Of a stretch of DNA of 14,198 nt, positions 6,911-14,198 are shown one piece after another. Location of the stretch: the NCBI GenBank assembly GCA_012032075.1, contig JAAURU010000037.1:1-14198 (forward strand), given 5' to 3'. The notes beneath the pieces are model-generated. The model was not told where the DNA came from. It made no database searches and worked only from the letters and a program-made list of their open reading frames with translations. Source of the stretch: Flavobacterium sp. GTDB taxonomy: Bacteria > Bacteroidota > Bacteroidia > Flavobacteriales > Flavobacteriaceae. Every line of letters starts with the position of its first letter. Position 1 is the first letter of the stretch. The position numbers were made by a program, and so were the translations under genes.

Positions 6911-9389
6911 ATGTATTTAAAAAAAATAACTACACTCTTCTTTTTTTTCTCGTTTTTAGGAATAGCTCAAACTAAGGTTGGGGGAATTGTTGTTGACGAA
7001 TTTAATGAACCTATTCCTTTTGCAAATGTTATTTTTAAAGATTCAAAAGAGGGTGTTATTACTGATGAAAACGGAAATTTTTTATTTCGAATCTAAAGAA
7101 AGTTATTCTGCATTAATAGTATCATTTATTGGTTTTGAAAAAAAGGAAGTAGCCTTAAAACCAGGTTTAAATGCAAATCTAAGAATAGTATTAAAAGAAG
7201 GTACACAATTAAAAGAAATAGTTGTTTATACTGGTAAAACTTCTAAAAAAGATAATCCAGCTATTGATATTCTCAGGAAAATTTGGGGAAGAAAAAAGCA
7301 AAACGGACTTAGAATGTTTGATCAATATCAATATGATAAATATGAAAAAGTAGAATTTGATATGAATTCTATTGATAGTGCATTTATGGCTAGTAAAGTT
7401 TTTAAAGGCTTAGAGTTTGTATTTGAGCAAATGGACACTTCACGGATTACTGGGAAAGCTTTTTTGCCAATTTTTATTAATGAAGAACTAAGAGAAGTTT
7501 ATGGAGACAATATTAATAAAAAGGAAAAAGAGGTTTTAAAAGCTAATAAAAATTCAGGATTAGGATCTAGTAATGGAGTAACTGTATTTATTAAAGATTT
7601 ATACGCAGATTATGATATTTATGATAATTATTTAAAATTTTTCGATAAAGATTTTGTTAGCCCTTTGTCAAAAACAGGTATTAATGTATATAATTATGTA
7701 CTTTCAGATAGTATGTATATTGACAATAAATGGTGTTATAATATCATTTATTATCCTCGCAGGAAAAATGAATTAACCTTTAAAGGAGATTTTTGGGTAA
7801 ACGATTCAACTTGGGCAATTAAAAAAATAAACCTTGAAGCTAGTAAAAGCGCAAATATTAACTGGGTTAAGGAAATTTATATCGAACAGGAATTTGATGT
7901 ATTAAATGATTCCGTTTTTCTTTTAAAAAGAGATCATATGATGTCTGATTTTAGTATCTCTAAAAAAGAAGATTCAAAAGGTGTTTATGGAAAGCGTACA
8001 ACTTTATTTAAAAATCATAAGTTTAATATTGTAAAAGACAACAGTTTTTATAAAGAAGAAGTTAATTATTACGACAAAGAAGCCTTTAATAAACCCGATG
8101 AATTTTGGGAAGAAAATAGGTTTGAAACTTTAAATGAAAATGAATCAGGTATCTATAAGCTTTTAGATACCTTAATGACAGTGCCAAAATTTAAACGAGT
8201 GTATGATTTAGTAACCATACTTGGAAGTGGATATATACAAGTAGGGAATCTCGATATTGGTTCATTGTTTTCAACATTTGGTTATAATGATGTAGAAGGA
8301 CTACGAATAAGGGTAGGAGGAAGAACTTATTTTGGAACAAATGATCCATGGAGAATTCAAGCCTATACAGCTTATGGTTTTAAAGATAATAAATTCAAAT
8401 ATGGTATTTCTGGAAAATGGTTAGTCAATAAAAATAACCGATTAATTCTTTCAGCAGGAAATCGACAAGATGTTGAGCAAATGGGAGTTAGTTTAACCAC
8501 TTCAAATGATATTTTGGGTAGAAGTTTTGCTTCATCTTCTTTTTTTGCTGGTGGTGTTAATGATAAACTTACTGATATTAATTTATCAGTGTTTGGATTA
8601 GAAATGGAACCCATAAAAAACTTTAAAATAGCCTCAAATTTTTCATATAGAACCTTAATCTCAGCATCTTCAACATTTAATCTAGATTATTTTACAGATA
8701 ATACATATACAACCACAAAAAATAATATAATTCAGTCAGAACTTAACCTAGTGACAGAATATACTCCTGGAAGAAAAACAATTGGCTTTGGAGTTGAGCG
8801 TTTAGATGTTGATACTAATTACTCACGTTTGTTTTTAAGCTATAGTCGAGGATTAAAAGGTGTTTTTAATAGTGATTTTAATTATCAAAAATTGCAATTT
8901 TATTATAGACTACCAGTAAATATTGGTGGATTTGGTAGATTATTTACAACTTTTGAAACGGGTAAAATATTTGGACAAGTTCCTCTTGGTTTAATGGGAA
9001 TTGTTCCTGGGAACCAATCTTTTTTAATATTGAAATACTTATAATCTTTTAAATTGGTATGAGTTTGTTGCAGATGAGTATGTATCACTTCATTTTGAAC
9101 ATCATTTAATGGTAGATTATTTTCAAGAATTCCACTTCTAAGAAAGTTAAATTGGAGGGAAGTTGTAGGCATTAAAACGGTTTATGGAACTGTTTCAAAT
9201 GAAAATAAACTAATAAATGCTTCTGGATTAGTATATAGAGCACCAGAAAAAATATATTGGGAATATAGTGCTGGTATAGGCAATATCTTTAAAATTTTAA
9301 GAGTTGATGCAGCATGGAGAGGGAACTATTTTGAAATACCAGACGCTCGAAAATTTGCAATAAGAGTTTCCTTCGGATTTTATTTTTAG
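6911..9389 (+). CDS. DUF5686 / carboxypeptidase-regulatory-like outer-membrane protein (four apparent frameshifts)
   Basis: Removing one base from the T6 run 7078-7083 and adding one each at 9020-9025, 9033-9035 and 9105-9107 gives a single frame of 826 residues, a usual length for the family. In order: signal peptide (MYLKKITTLFFFFSFLGIAQ); a carboxypeptidase-regulatory-like beta-sandwich (about 22-105; VGGIVVDEFNEPIPFANV, VSFIGFEKKEVAL); then the DUF5686 region with many alternating strands, suggesting a C-terminal outer-membrane beta-barrel that ends in an aromatic residue (RVSFGFYF). The repaired 3' part reads NWYEFVADEYVSLHFEHHF, then RIPLLRKLNWREVVGIKTVYG and NIFKILRVDAAWRG, hallmarks of DUF5686 proteins. 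The molecular role of the family is not established; it is common in Bacteroidota and sometimes loosely called TonB-receptor-like. The start is ATG 6911, only 20 bases after the pdhB terminator. Confidence 0.83.
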
Positions 9390-9530
9390 GAGCTATTCCA
9401 GCTATCCATTTCAAGTTTTTGCAAACAATGTTTTTTTTGAAAGCCATAAAAAGAGCTTCCTTTAGTCGCTTTTTTACGACTACAAAAATAACATTCTTAC
9501 TAAAAAGCTTTCCATTATTATCTGGGCTAT
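9388..9530. repeat. Flavobacterial-type intergenic element (unnamed)
   Basis: The 153-base gap before alkA holds an element with a recognisable head, AGGAGCTATTCCAGCTATCC (9388-9407), and tail, TTCCATTATTATCTGGGCTA (about 9510-9529). In between is a small hairpin: TAGTCG at 9463-9468 pairs with CGACTA at 9477-9482 across an 8-base loop. From memory, very similar head (GGAGCTATTTCCCGCTATCC) and tail (CTATCGGGGCTA) pairs recur between genes in many Flavobacterium genomes, often just after a stop codon, as here, where the TAG of the upstream gene overlaps the head. No function is known to me. Only one copy lies in this window, so its repetitive nature is recalled, not shown. Confidence 0.5.
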
Positions 9531-9542
9531 TGAAAATAAAGT

Positions 9543-10145
9543 ATGAAACAAGCAATCGATTTTCTTACAAAAAAAGATAAAATTTTTAAAACCATAAAAG
9601 ATACTTATGGAATTCCTACAATTCCTTTTCGACCTCAAGGATTCGAAACCTTAGTATTGTTAATTTTAGAACAACAAGTTTCAATAGATTCTGCAAAAGC
9701 TACTTATAACAAACTTAAATTGCAAATAAAGGATTTCATTCCACAAAACGTACTTCAATTTTCAGATGAAGATTTCAGAACTTGTGGAGTAAGTCGTCAA
9801 AAAATAAAATATATAAAATGTCTCGCTGAGGCAATTTTAGAGAAATCAATTGATCTAGATAGCCTAGCGTTAAAACCAGCAGAAAAAGTTAGAGAAGAAC
9901 TTATCAAAATAAAAGGTATTGGCAATTGGACAATAGATATTTATTTAATGTTTTCCCTTCAAAAAGAAGACATTATTCCATTAGGTGATATTGCAGTAGT
10001 GAATACTATGAAAGAACTTTTGGATATTCATACTAGAGAAGAAATGGAAAATTATGCACAAAAATGGCAGCCTTATCGTTCCATGGCAACCTATTTTTTA
10101 TGGCATCATTACTTACGAAAACGTAATAGATGTGTAATTTATTAA
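9543..10145 (+). CDS. AlkA-type DNA-3-methyladenine glycosylase II (HhH-GPD family)
   Basis: 200 residues, intact. The HhH-GPD core spans about 35-190: an EQQVS segment at 43-47, a helix-hairpin-helix at about 118-131 (EELIKIKGIGNWT) that grips the DNA backbone, and the catalytic aspartate Asp149 in PLGDIAV about 20 residues later, as expected for the superfamily. The enzyme removes alkylated purines such as 3-methyladenine, starting base-excision repair in the cytoplasm. There is no C-terminal Cys4 iron-sulfur cluster, which excludes MutY or Nth, and no N-terminal AdaA-like region, so it resembles the short AlkA forms. It follows the intergenic element with no obvious promoter box and is followed by the ppa promoter. 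Confidence 0.87.
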   Translation: MKQAIDFLTKKDKIFKTIKDTYGIPTIPFRPQGFETLVLLILEQQVSIDSAKATYNKLKLQIKDFIPQNVLQFSDEDFRTCGVSRQKIKYIKCLAEAILEKSIDLDSLALKPAEKVREELIKIKGIGNWTIDIYLMFSLQKEDIIPLGDIAVVNTMKELLDIHTREEMENYAQKWQPYRSMATYFLWHHYLRKRNRCVIY

Positions 10146-10184
10146 AAAACTCACAGCTTCTACTTCTAACTTCTAACTTTTTTC

Positions 10185-10192
10185 TACCTTTG
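10185..10192 (+). promoter_or_regulatory. Candidate -7 box for ppa
   Basis: TACCTTTG followed by CACCCGC matches TAnnTTTG and lies 23 bases before the ppa ATG, a typical flavobacterial leader length. Just upstream is a short tandem of TTCTAAC-like units (about 10158-10177) with no clear TTG box. Confidence 0.6.
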
Positions 10193-10215
10193 CACCCGCT
10201 TTAAAATATAAAAAA

Positions 10216-10746
10216 ATGACAGCAGATAAAGTTACTACATTTGATGTATTGATAGAAATTCCTAAAGGAAGTAGAAACAAATACGAATACGATTTTGAAT
10301 TAAAAAAAATACGTTACGATAGAATGTTATTCTCATCAATGATGTATCCAGCAGATTATGGGTTTATTCCAGAAACTTTAGCTTTAGACGGAGATCCTTT
10401 AGACGTTTTAGTTTTGGTAAACGAACCTACTTTTCCTGGTTGTGTAATGGAAGTGAAACCAATAGGTGTTTTCCACATGGCAGACGACAAAGGTCCAGAT
10501 GAAAAAGTAATATGTGTACCCGTTTCAGATCCTATTTGGAATAAATTAAATGATTTAAAAGATGTAAATCCGCATTTAATTAAAGAAATCGAACACTTTT
10601 TTCAAGTTTATAAAGACTTAGAAAATAAAAAAGTAGATGTTGAAGGTTGGGGAGACGTAAATGAAGCTAAAGAAATTTTGGTAAAATGTACCAATAGATT
10701 CAATGAAATACCTAATAAACCAGAAGGATTATTTAGTATTAAATAA
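10216..10746 (+). CDS. ppa: Inorganic pyrophosphatase, soluble family I
   Basis: 176 residues, the size of bacterial family I enzymes. Active-site elements are all present: IEIPKGSRNKYEYD (Glu14, Lys17, Arg20, Tyr24), YPADYGFIP (Tyr44 on), the metal-binding signature DGDPLD with Asp58, Asp60 and Asp63, and a second metal-binding segment with Asp90, Asp95 and Lys97 (MADDKGPDEK). It hydrolyses cytoplasmic pyrophosphate to two phosphates using Mg2+, which drives nucleic-acid and aminoacyl-tRNA synthesis forward. It has its own promoter box and is followed by a strong terminator, so it is probably expressed separately from the membrane pyrophosphatase gene that follows. Confidence 0.95.
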   Translation: MTADKVTTFDVLIEIPKGSRNKYEYDFELKKIRYDRMLFSSMMYPADYGFIPETLALDGDPLDVLVLVNEPTFPGCVMEVKPIGVFHMADDKGPDEKVICVPVSDPIWNKLNDLKDVNPHLIKEIEHFFQVYKDLENKKVDVEGWGDVNEAKEILVKCTNRFNEIPNKPEGLFSIK

Positions 10747-10763
10747 ATTAGCATAATAAATGT

Positions 10764-10801
10764 AAAAAAGGCAATATTCATTAGTAATATTGCCTTTTTT
10801 T
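10764..10801 (+). terminator. Intrinsic terminator after ppa
   Basis: AAAAAAGGCAATATT (10764-10778) pairs perfectly with AATATTGCCTTTTTT (10786-10800) across a 7-base loop and runs into T residues. The 15-bp stem starts 17 bases after the ppa stop. Confidence 0.9.
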
Positions 10802-10804
10802 GTT

Positions 10805-10812
10805 TATTTTTG
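10805..10812 (+). promoter_or_regulatory. Candidate -7 box for hppA
   Basis: TATTTTTG matches TAnnTTTG and begins just after the ppa terminator, 47 bases before the hppA ATG. Its -33 region would fall within the terminator stem, so the two signals share DNA. Confidence 0.5.
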
Positions 10813-10859
10813 TTCACAACGAATAATTTAAGTATAACTAAAACAACCAAAAAAACTTT

Positions 10860-13400
10860 ATGGATTCAATAATGATTTATGTGCCAGTAATTATGGCAGT
10901 ATTAGGTTTAGCTTTTATGTTTTATAAAAGAGCGTGGGTTTTAAAGCAAGATGCAGGAGATGGAAAAATGAAAGAAATCTCCGATTATATATATGAGGGA
11001 GCATTAGCTTTCTTGAAAGCAGAATACAGATTGTTAACTTTCTTTGTAATTGGAGCTAGTATTGCATTAGCTGCCATATCATTTGTTGTACCTACTACAC
11101 ACATCTTAATTGTAGTAGCATTTATTTTTGGAGCTATATTCTCAGCATTAGCGGGTAATATGGGTATGAAAATTGCAACAAAAACTAATGTTAGAACAAC
11201 TCAAGCAGCTCGTACAAGTTTACCACAAGCTTTAAAAGTTTCTTTTGGTGGAGGAACAGTTATGGGTCTTGGTGTTGCTGGATTAGCAGTTTTAGGATTA
11301 ACAGCTTTTTTTATAATTCTTTACCAAGTATTTATGAAAGGAAGTTGGACTTCAACAGAAGATATGACAATTGTTCTTGAAACACTTGCTGGTTTTTCAT
11401 TAGGTGCTGAATCTATTGCATTGTTTGCTCGTGTAGGTGGAGGAATTTACACAAAAGCTGCCGATGTAGGTGCTGATTTAGTTGGTAAAGTAGAAGCAGG
11501 GATACCAGAAGATGATCCTCGAAATCCCGCAACAATTGCTGATAACGTAGGAGACAATGTGGGGGACGTTGCAGGAATGGGAGCCGATTTATTTGGTTCT
11601 TATGTTGCAACAGTTTTAGCTGCTATGGTTCTTGGTAACTATGTTATTAAAGATATGGGAGGAAGTATTCAAGATGCTTTTGGTGGAATAGGGCCTATTT
11701 TATTGCCTATGGCAATTGCAGGTTTTGGAATTTTATTCTCTATCATTGGAACAATGTTAGTAAAAATTACTTCTGATGATGCTAAAGAAAAGCAAGTGCA
11801 AGGTGCTTTAAATATAGGGAACTGGGTTTCAATAGGATTAACTTTAATCTCATGTTTCTTCTTGGTAAAATATATGTTGCCAGAAGTTATGACAATGGAT
11901 TTCTATGGTGAAGGAGCAAAAGAAATTTCTTCAATGCGAGTATTCTATGCTACAATTGTTGGTTTAGTTGTAGGTGGAGTTATTTCTTCAGTTACAGAAT
12001 ATTATACAGGGTTAGGTACAAAACCAGTATTGGCAATCGTGCAAAAATCTTCTACTGGTGCAGGAACAAATGTTATTGCAGGTTTAGCAACAGGTATGAT
12101 TTCAACTTTTCCAACAGTTTTATTATTTGCAGCTGCAATTTGGGCTTCTTATGCTTTTGCAGGATTTTATGGGGTAGCTCTAGCTGCTTCTGCAATGATG
12201 GCAACTACAGCTATGCAATTAGCAATCGATGCTTTCGGGCCTATAGCTGATAATGCTGGTGGAATTGCTGAAATGAGTGAATTGCCGAAAGAAGTTCGTA
12301 CACGCACAGATATTTTAGATTCAGTTGGTAATACAACTGCTGCAACTGGAAAAGGTTTTGCTATTGCTTCGGCTGCATTAACTTCATTAGCTTTATTTGC
12401 AGCTTATGTAACGTTTACTGGAATTGATGGAATTAATATTTTCAAAGCTCCAGTTTTAGCCATGTTATTTGTTGGAGGAATGATTCCAGTAGTTTTCTCG
12501 GCTTTAGCAATGAACTCGGTTGGAAAAGCAGCAATGGATATGGTTTATGAAGTACGTCGTCAATTTAAAGAAATTCCAGGAATTATGGAAGGTACTGGCA
12601 AACCAGAATATGGTAAATGTGTTGAAATTTCAACTAAAGCTGCTTTACGTGAAATGATGTTGCCAGGAATTTTAACAATTGGTTTTCCAATTGCAATTGT
12701 ACTTTTAGGAAAACTAGTTTATGCAGATAATAACCAATTAATAGCAGAAATGTTAGGTGGTTATATGGCTGGAGTTACTGTTTCAGGAGTACTTTGGGCC
12801 GTGTTCCAAAACAATGCTGGTGGAGCTTGGGATAATGCTAAAAAATCTTTTGAGGCTGGTGTTGAAATTAATGGTGAAATGACATATAAAGGTTCGGATG
12901 CTCACAAAGCGGCAGTAACTGGTGATACTGTGGGTGATCCATTTAAAGATACTTCTGGGCCTTCAATGAATATCTTAATCAAATTAACCTGTTTAATTGG
13001 TTTAGTAATTGCTCCTATTTTAGGAGGTCATTCTGCAACTTCAGGTATTGAAATGGGGTCTTGTTGTCACAAACATGGAATAATGGTAGAATGTCATTCT
13101 ACGTCAGAAGCTGAATGTGTTGCAAAAGGTTGTGTAAACCCAAATTGTAAAGTTTTGCAAGGTGGAGAAGCAGTGCATAGTGCAAATCATGATGGTCATG
13201 ACCATAGCGACCCAAATCATTCTCATACTGAAGTAATAAAAGATGTGAAAATTGAAAAAACAAAGAATGATGATGGTACTGTAAAAGCAGTAGTTAAAAT
13301 GATTAAAATTATTGATGGAGAAGAAATTTCTGTAGAAAAGTTTTTTGAAGGTACAGAAATTGAAGTTGATGCTAAAATCGCTGAACTAGATAAAGAATAA
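10860..13400 (+). CDS. hppA: Membrane-bound ion-translocating pyrophosphatase with Cys/His-rich C-terminal extension
   Basis: 846 residues, longer than the usual bacterial 660-750. About 16 membrane helices couple pyrophosphate hydrolysis to cation export across the inner membrane. Core motifs: FARVGGGIYTKAADVGADLVGKVE, PEDDPRNPATIADNVGDNVGDVAGMGADLF, and IADNAGGIAEM. Ala494 in GNTTAATGKG is the residue of K+-dependent enzymes. Gly246 (ADLFGSY) stands where most enzymes have a glutamate, and Glu184 occurs in SLGAES instead; from memory this is the Flavobacterium johnsoniae-type H+-pumping subfamily. After the last helix (about residue 721) come six cysteines (735, 736, 745, 753, 758, 763), a histidine cluster (HSANHDGHDHSDPNHSH) and a charged tail. 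In M-PPases the C-terminus faces outside, so this extension should be periplasmic, perhaps metal-binding. Confidence 0.95.
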   Translation: MDSIMIYVPVIMAVLGLAFMFYKRAWVLKQDAGDGKMKEISDYIYEGALAFLKAEYRLLTFFVIGASIALAAISFVVPTTHILIVVAFIFGAIFSALAGNMGMKIATKTNVRTTQAARTSLPQALKVSFGGGTVMGLGVAGLAVLGLTAFFIILYQVFMKGSWTSTEDMTIVLETLAGFSLGAESIALFARVGGGIYTKAADVGADLVGKVEAGIPEDDPRNPATIADNVGDNVGDVAGMGADLFGSYVATVLAAMVLGNYVIKDMGGSIQDAFGGIGPILLPMAIAGFGILFSIIGTMLVKITSDDAKEKQVQGALNIGNWVSIGLTLISCFFLVKYMLPEVMTMDFYGEGAKEISSMRVFYATIVGLVVGGVISSVTEYYTGLGTKPVLAIVQKSSTGAGTNVIAGLATGMISTFPTVLLFAAAIWASYAFAGFYGVALAASAMMATTAMQLAIDAFGPIADNAGGIAEMSELPKEVRTRTDILDSVGNTTAATGKGFAIASAALTSLALFAAYVTFTGIDGINIFKAPVLAMLFVGGMIPVVFSALAMNSVGKAAMDMVYEVRRQFKEIPGIMEGTGKPEYGKCVEISTKAALREMMLPGILTIGFPIAIVLLGKLVYADNNQLIAEMLGGYMAGVTVSGVLWAVFQNNAGGAWDNAKKSFEAGVEINGEMTYKGSDAHKAAVTGDTVGDPFKDTSGPSMNILIKLTCLIGLVIAPILGGHSATSGIEMGSCCHKHGIMVECHSTSEAECVAKGCVNPNCKVLQGGEAVHSANHDGHDHSDPNHSHTEVIKDVKIEKTKNDDGTVKAVVKMIKIIDGEEISVEKFFEGTEIEVDAKIAELDKE

Positions 13401-13410
13401 TATCTAAAAT

Positions 13411-13467
13411 TTTATAAGACAAAAAACTCTTTTGATACTATTTCAAAAGAGTTTTTTGTCTTATAAA
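13411..13467. terminator. Bidirectional terminator between convergent genes
   Basis: A perfect 25-bp inverted repeat: arms 13411-13435 and 13443-13467, loop 13436-13442. The stem contains an A6 run in one arm and T6 in the other, so it can end transcription from hppA (plus strand) and from the convergent gene at 13517-14107 (minus strand). Confidence 0.85.
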
Positions 13468-13516
13468 TCTAATTTTTAAATACTATTAATGAGAAATATT
13501 CTATTAGTAGGTTATA

Positions 13517-14107
13517 TTATTTATGTTTTCCAATTTCCCAGCCAGTTTTTCCTAAATATTGATTGCCACTTTCTATTGCACCTTCTTCTAAAGTTGTTCC
13601 CATTGAGTCATTCCACCTGTTTAAGTAACCAAATAATGAAATAACACCTAACATTTCTACTATTTCTCCTTCGTTCCAATATTTGTATAATTCAGATTTA
13701 ATTTTTTCATCAACAGCATTTGGAACTAGAGAAGCAGCTAATGAAAAATCCAAAGCAGCACGTTCAGCATCAGAAAATGCAGGATGTGTTTTGTATTCCC
13801 AAATATTATCTAGTTGTTCTTGTTCAGCTCCATAACGCTCAGCCGCTCTTATGGCATGTGCTTGGCAATAACGACAACCAGTTGCATTACTGCTTACCCA
13901 AGCTATCATTCTTTTTAAGGAAGAAGTTACACTACCTTGATTTTCCATAACAGCTTTATTTAAATTTATAAAAGCTTTTGAAATTGCGGGTCTATGTTGC
14001 ATGGTTAAAACCGAATTAGGACAAAAGCCTAAAGTTTCATTAAAAAATTTAGCTAATTCTTGAGTGTCTTTATCGTGATCTGGTGATAATGGTGTTACTA
14101 ATGGCAT
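13517..14107 (-). CDS. Carboxymuconolactone decarboxylase / AhpD-like family protein
   Basis: 196 residues, intact. The AhpD-like core holds the redox motif in ATGCRYCQAHAIRAAERYG: Cys78 and Cys81 form CxxC and His84 follows three residues later, the arrangement of peroxidase-related AhpD-like proteins. The C-terminal half carries FSDAERAALDFSLAAS and NEGEIVEMLGVISLFGYLNRWNDSMGT, also typical of the alkylhydroperoxidase-like branch. This branch is linked to thiol-based peroxide defence, whereas true carboxymuconolactone decarboxylases lack the CxxC, so ring-cleavage metabolism is unlikely. It converges on hppA and shares the terminator at 13411-13467. The substrate and electron donor cannot be inferred from here. 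Confidence 0.85.
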   Translation of the reverse strand: MPLVTPLSPDHDKDTQELAKFFNETLGFCPNSVLTMQHRPAISKAFINLNKAVMENQGSVTSSLKRMIAWVSSNATGCRYCQAHAIRAAERYGAEQEQLDNIWEYKTHPAFSDAERAALDFSLAASLVPNAVDEKIKSELYKYWNEGEIVEMLGVISLFGYLNRWNDSMGTTLEEGAIESGNQYLGKTGWEIGKHK

Positions 14108-14146
14108 TTTAAATATCTTTTTAAATTGGTTTTTGCTAAAATAAGA

Positions 14147-14166
14147 AATGCCACAATCGTGGCATT
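14147..14166 (-). terminator. Hairpin upstream of the AhpD-like gene, possible terminator of an off-window gene
   Basis: AATGCCAC (14147-14154) and GTGGCATT (14159-14166) form a perfect 8-bp stem with a 4-base loop. Reading leftward it is followed by a T-rich stretch (TCTTATTTT). It lies 40 bases before the ATG at 14107, so it could end a minus-strand gene beyond the right edge, or act in the leader. Confidence 0.5.
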
Positions 14167-14198
14167 AAAAAGTAATGTTAAAATTACTAAAATAATCC

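Noticed and set aside
8903..9555. Two open frames on the minus strand (8903-9172 and 9289-9555)
   Set aside because: Both are antisense to the repaired DUF5686 gene or the intergenic element, with no recognisable domain.
10158..10177. Short tandem of TTCTAAC-like units before ppa
   Set aside because: Only about three imperfect 7-base units; too short to call a functional repeat and probably just AT-rich promoter DNA.
10608..10850. Minus-strand open frame across the ppa end and terminator
   Set aside because: It reads through the ppa terminator hairpin and has no family features.
11413..11610. Minus-strand open frame inside hppA
   Set aside because: Low-complexity Leu/His/Gln translation antisense to a highly conserved part of hppA; a composition artefact.
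13720..13950. Plus-strand open frame inside the AhpD-like gene
   Set aside because: Antisense to an intact gene with a clear CxxC-H motif; no supporting features.

Overview
The window is AT-rich DNA from a member of the Bacteroidota, most likely a Flavobacteriaceae. The grounds are the gene families present (TssN/TssO-type secretion genes, a DUF5686 outer-membrane protein, a stand-alone pdhB), -7 boxes of the TAnnTTTG type, and a flavobacterial-looking intergenic element. No rRNA, tRNA, CRISPR array or transposase was seen.

Left part (1-4466, minus strand): a piece of a Bacteroidota type VI secretion locus (T6SS subtype iii). Transcription runs leftward: NlpC/P60 lipoprotein, tssG, tssN, tssK, tssO, tssH (cut by the window edge). 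The genes are tightly packed: nlpC and tssG overlap by 8 bases, tssG stop and tssN start are adjacent, and the next gaps are 8, 23 and 21 bases. As written, the first four genes are broken by single-base indels, nearly all in A/T runs. Correcting eight of them restores four full-length frames of 195, 307, 287 and 395 codons. A divergent gene (4703-5755, plus) encodes a single-pass membrane protein with two PKD-like domains and a novel C-terminal domain; it is a candidate TssP. Together these supply baseplate (TssK, TssG), membrane-complex (TssN, TssO, perhaps TssP), sheath-recycling (TssH) and probable cell-wall-opening (NlpC/P60) functions.

Middle part (5863-10145, plus strand): pdhB (pyruvate dehydrogenase E1 beta) with its own promoter box and a strong terminator; a DUF5686/carboxypeptidase-regulatory-like outer-membrane protein, again broken by four single-base indels that can be repaired to 826 residues; a roughly 140-base intergenic element; and an AlkA-type 3-methyladenine DNA glycosylase.

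Right part (10216-14107): soluble family I pyrophosphatase (ppa) and membrane ion-pumping pyrophosphatase (hppA) lie next to each other but are separated by a terminator and a new promoter box. HppA has a relocated glutamate (E184, with G246) and an unusual Cys/His-rich C-terminal extension of about 125 residues. A 25-bp-stem bidirectional terminator separates it from a convergent AhpD-like carboxymuconolactone decarboxylase-family gene.

The twelve indels look like sequencing or assembly errors rather than decay, because the repaired frames carry no other lesion. This cannot be settled from the sequence alone.
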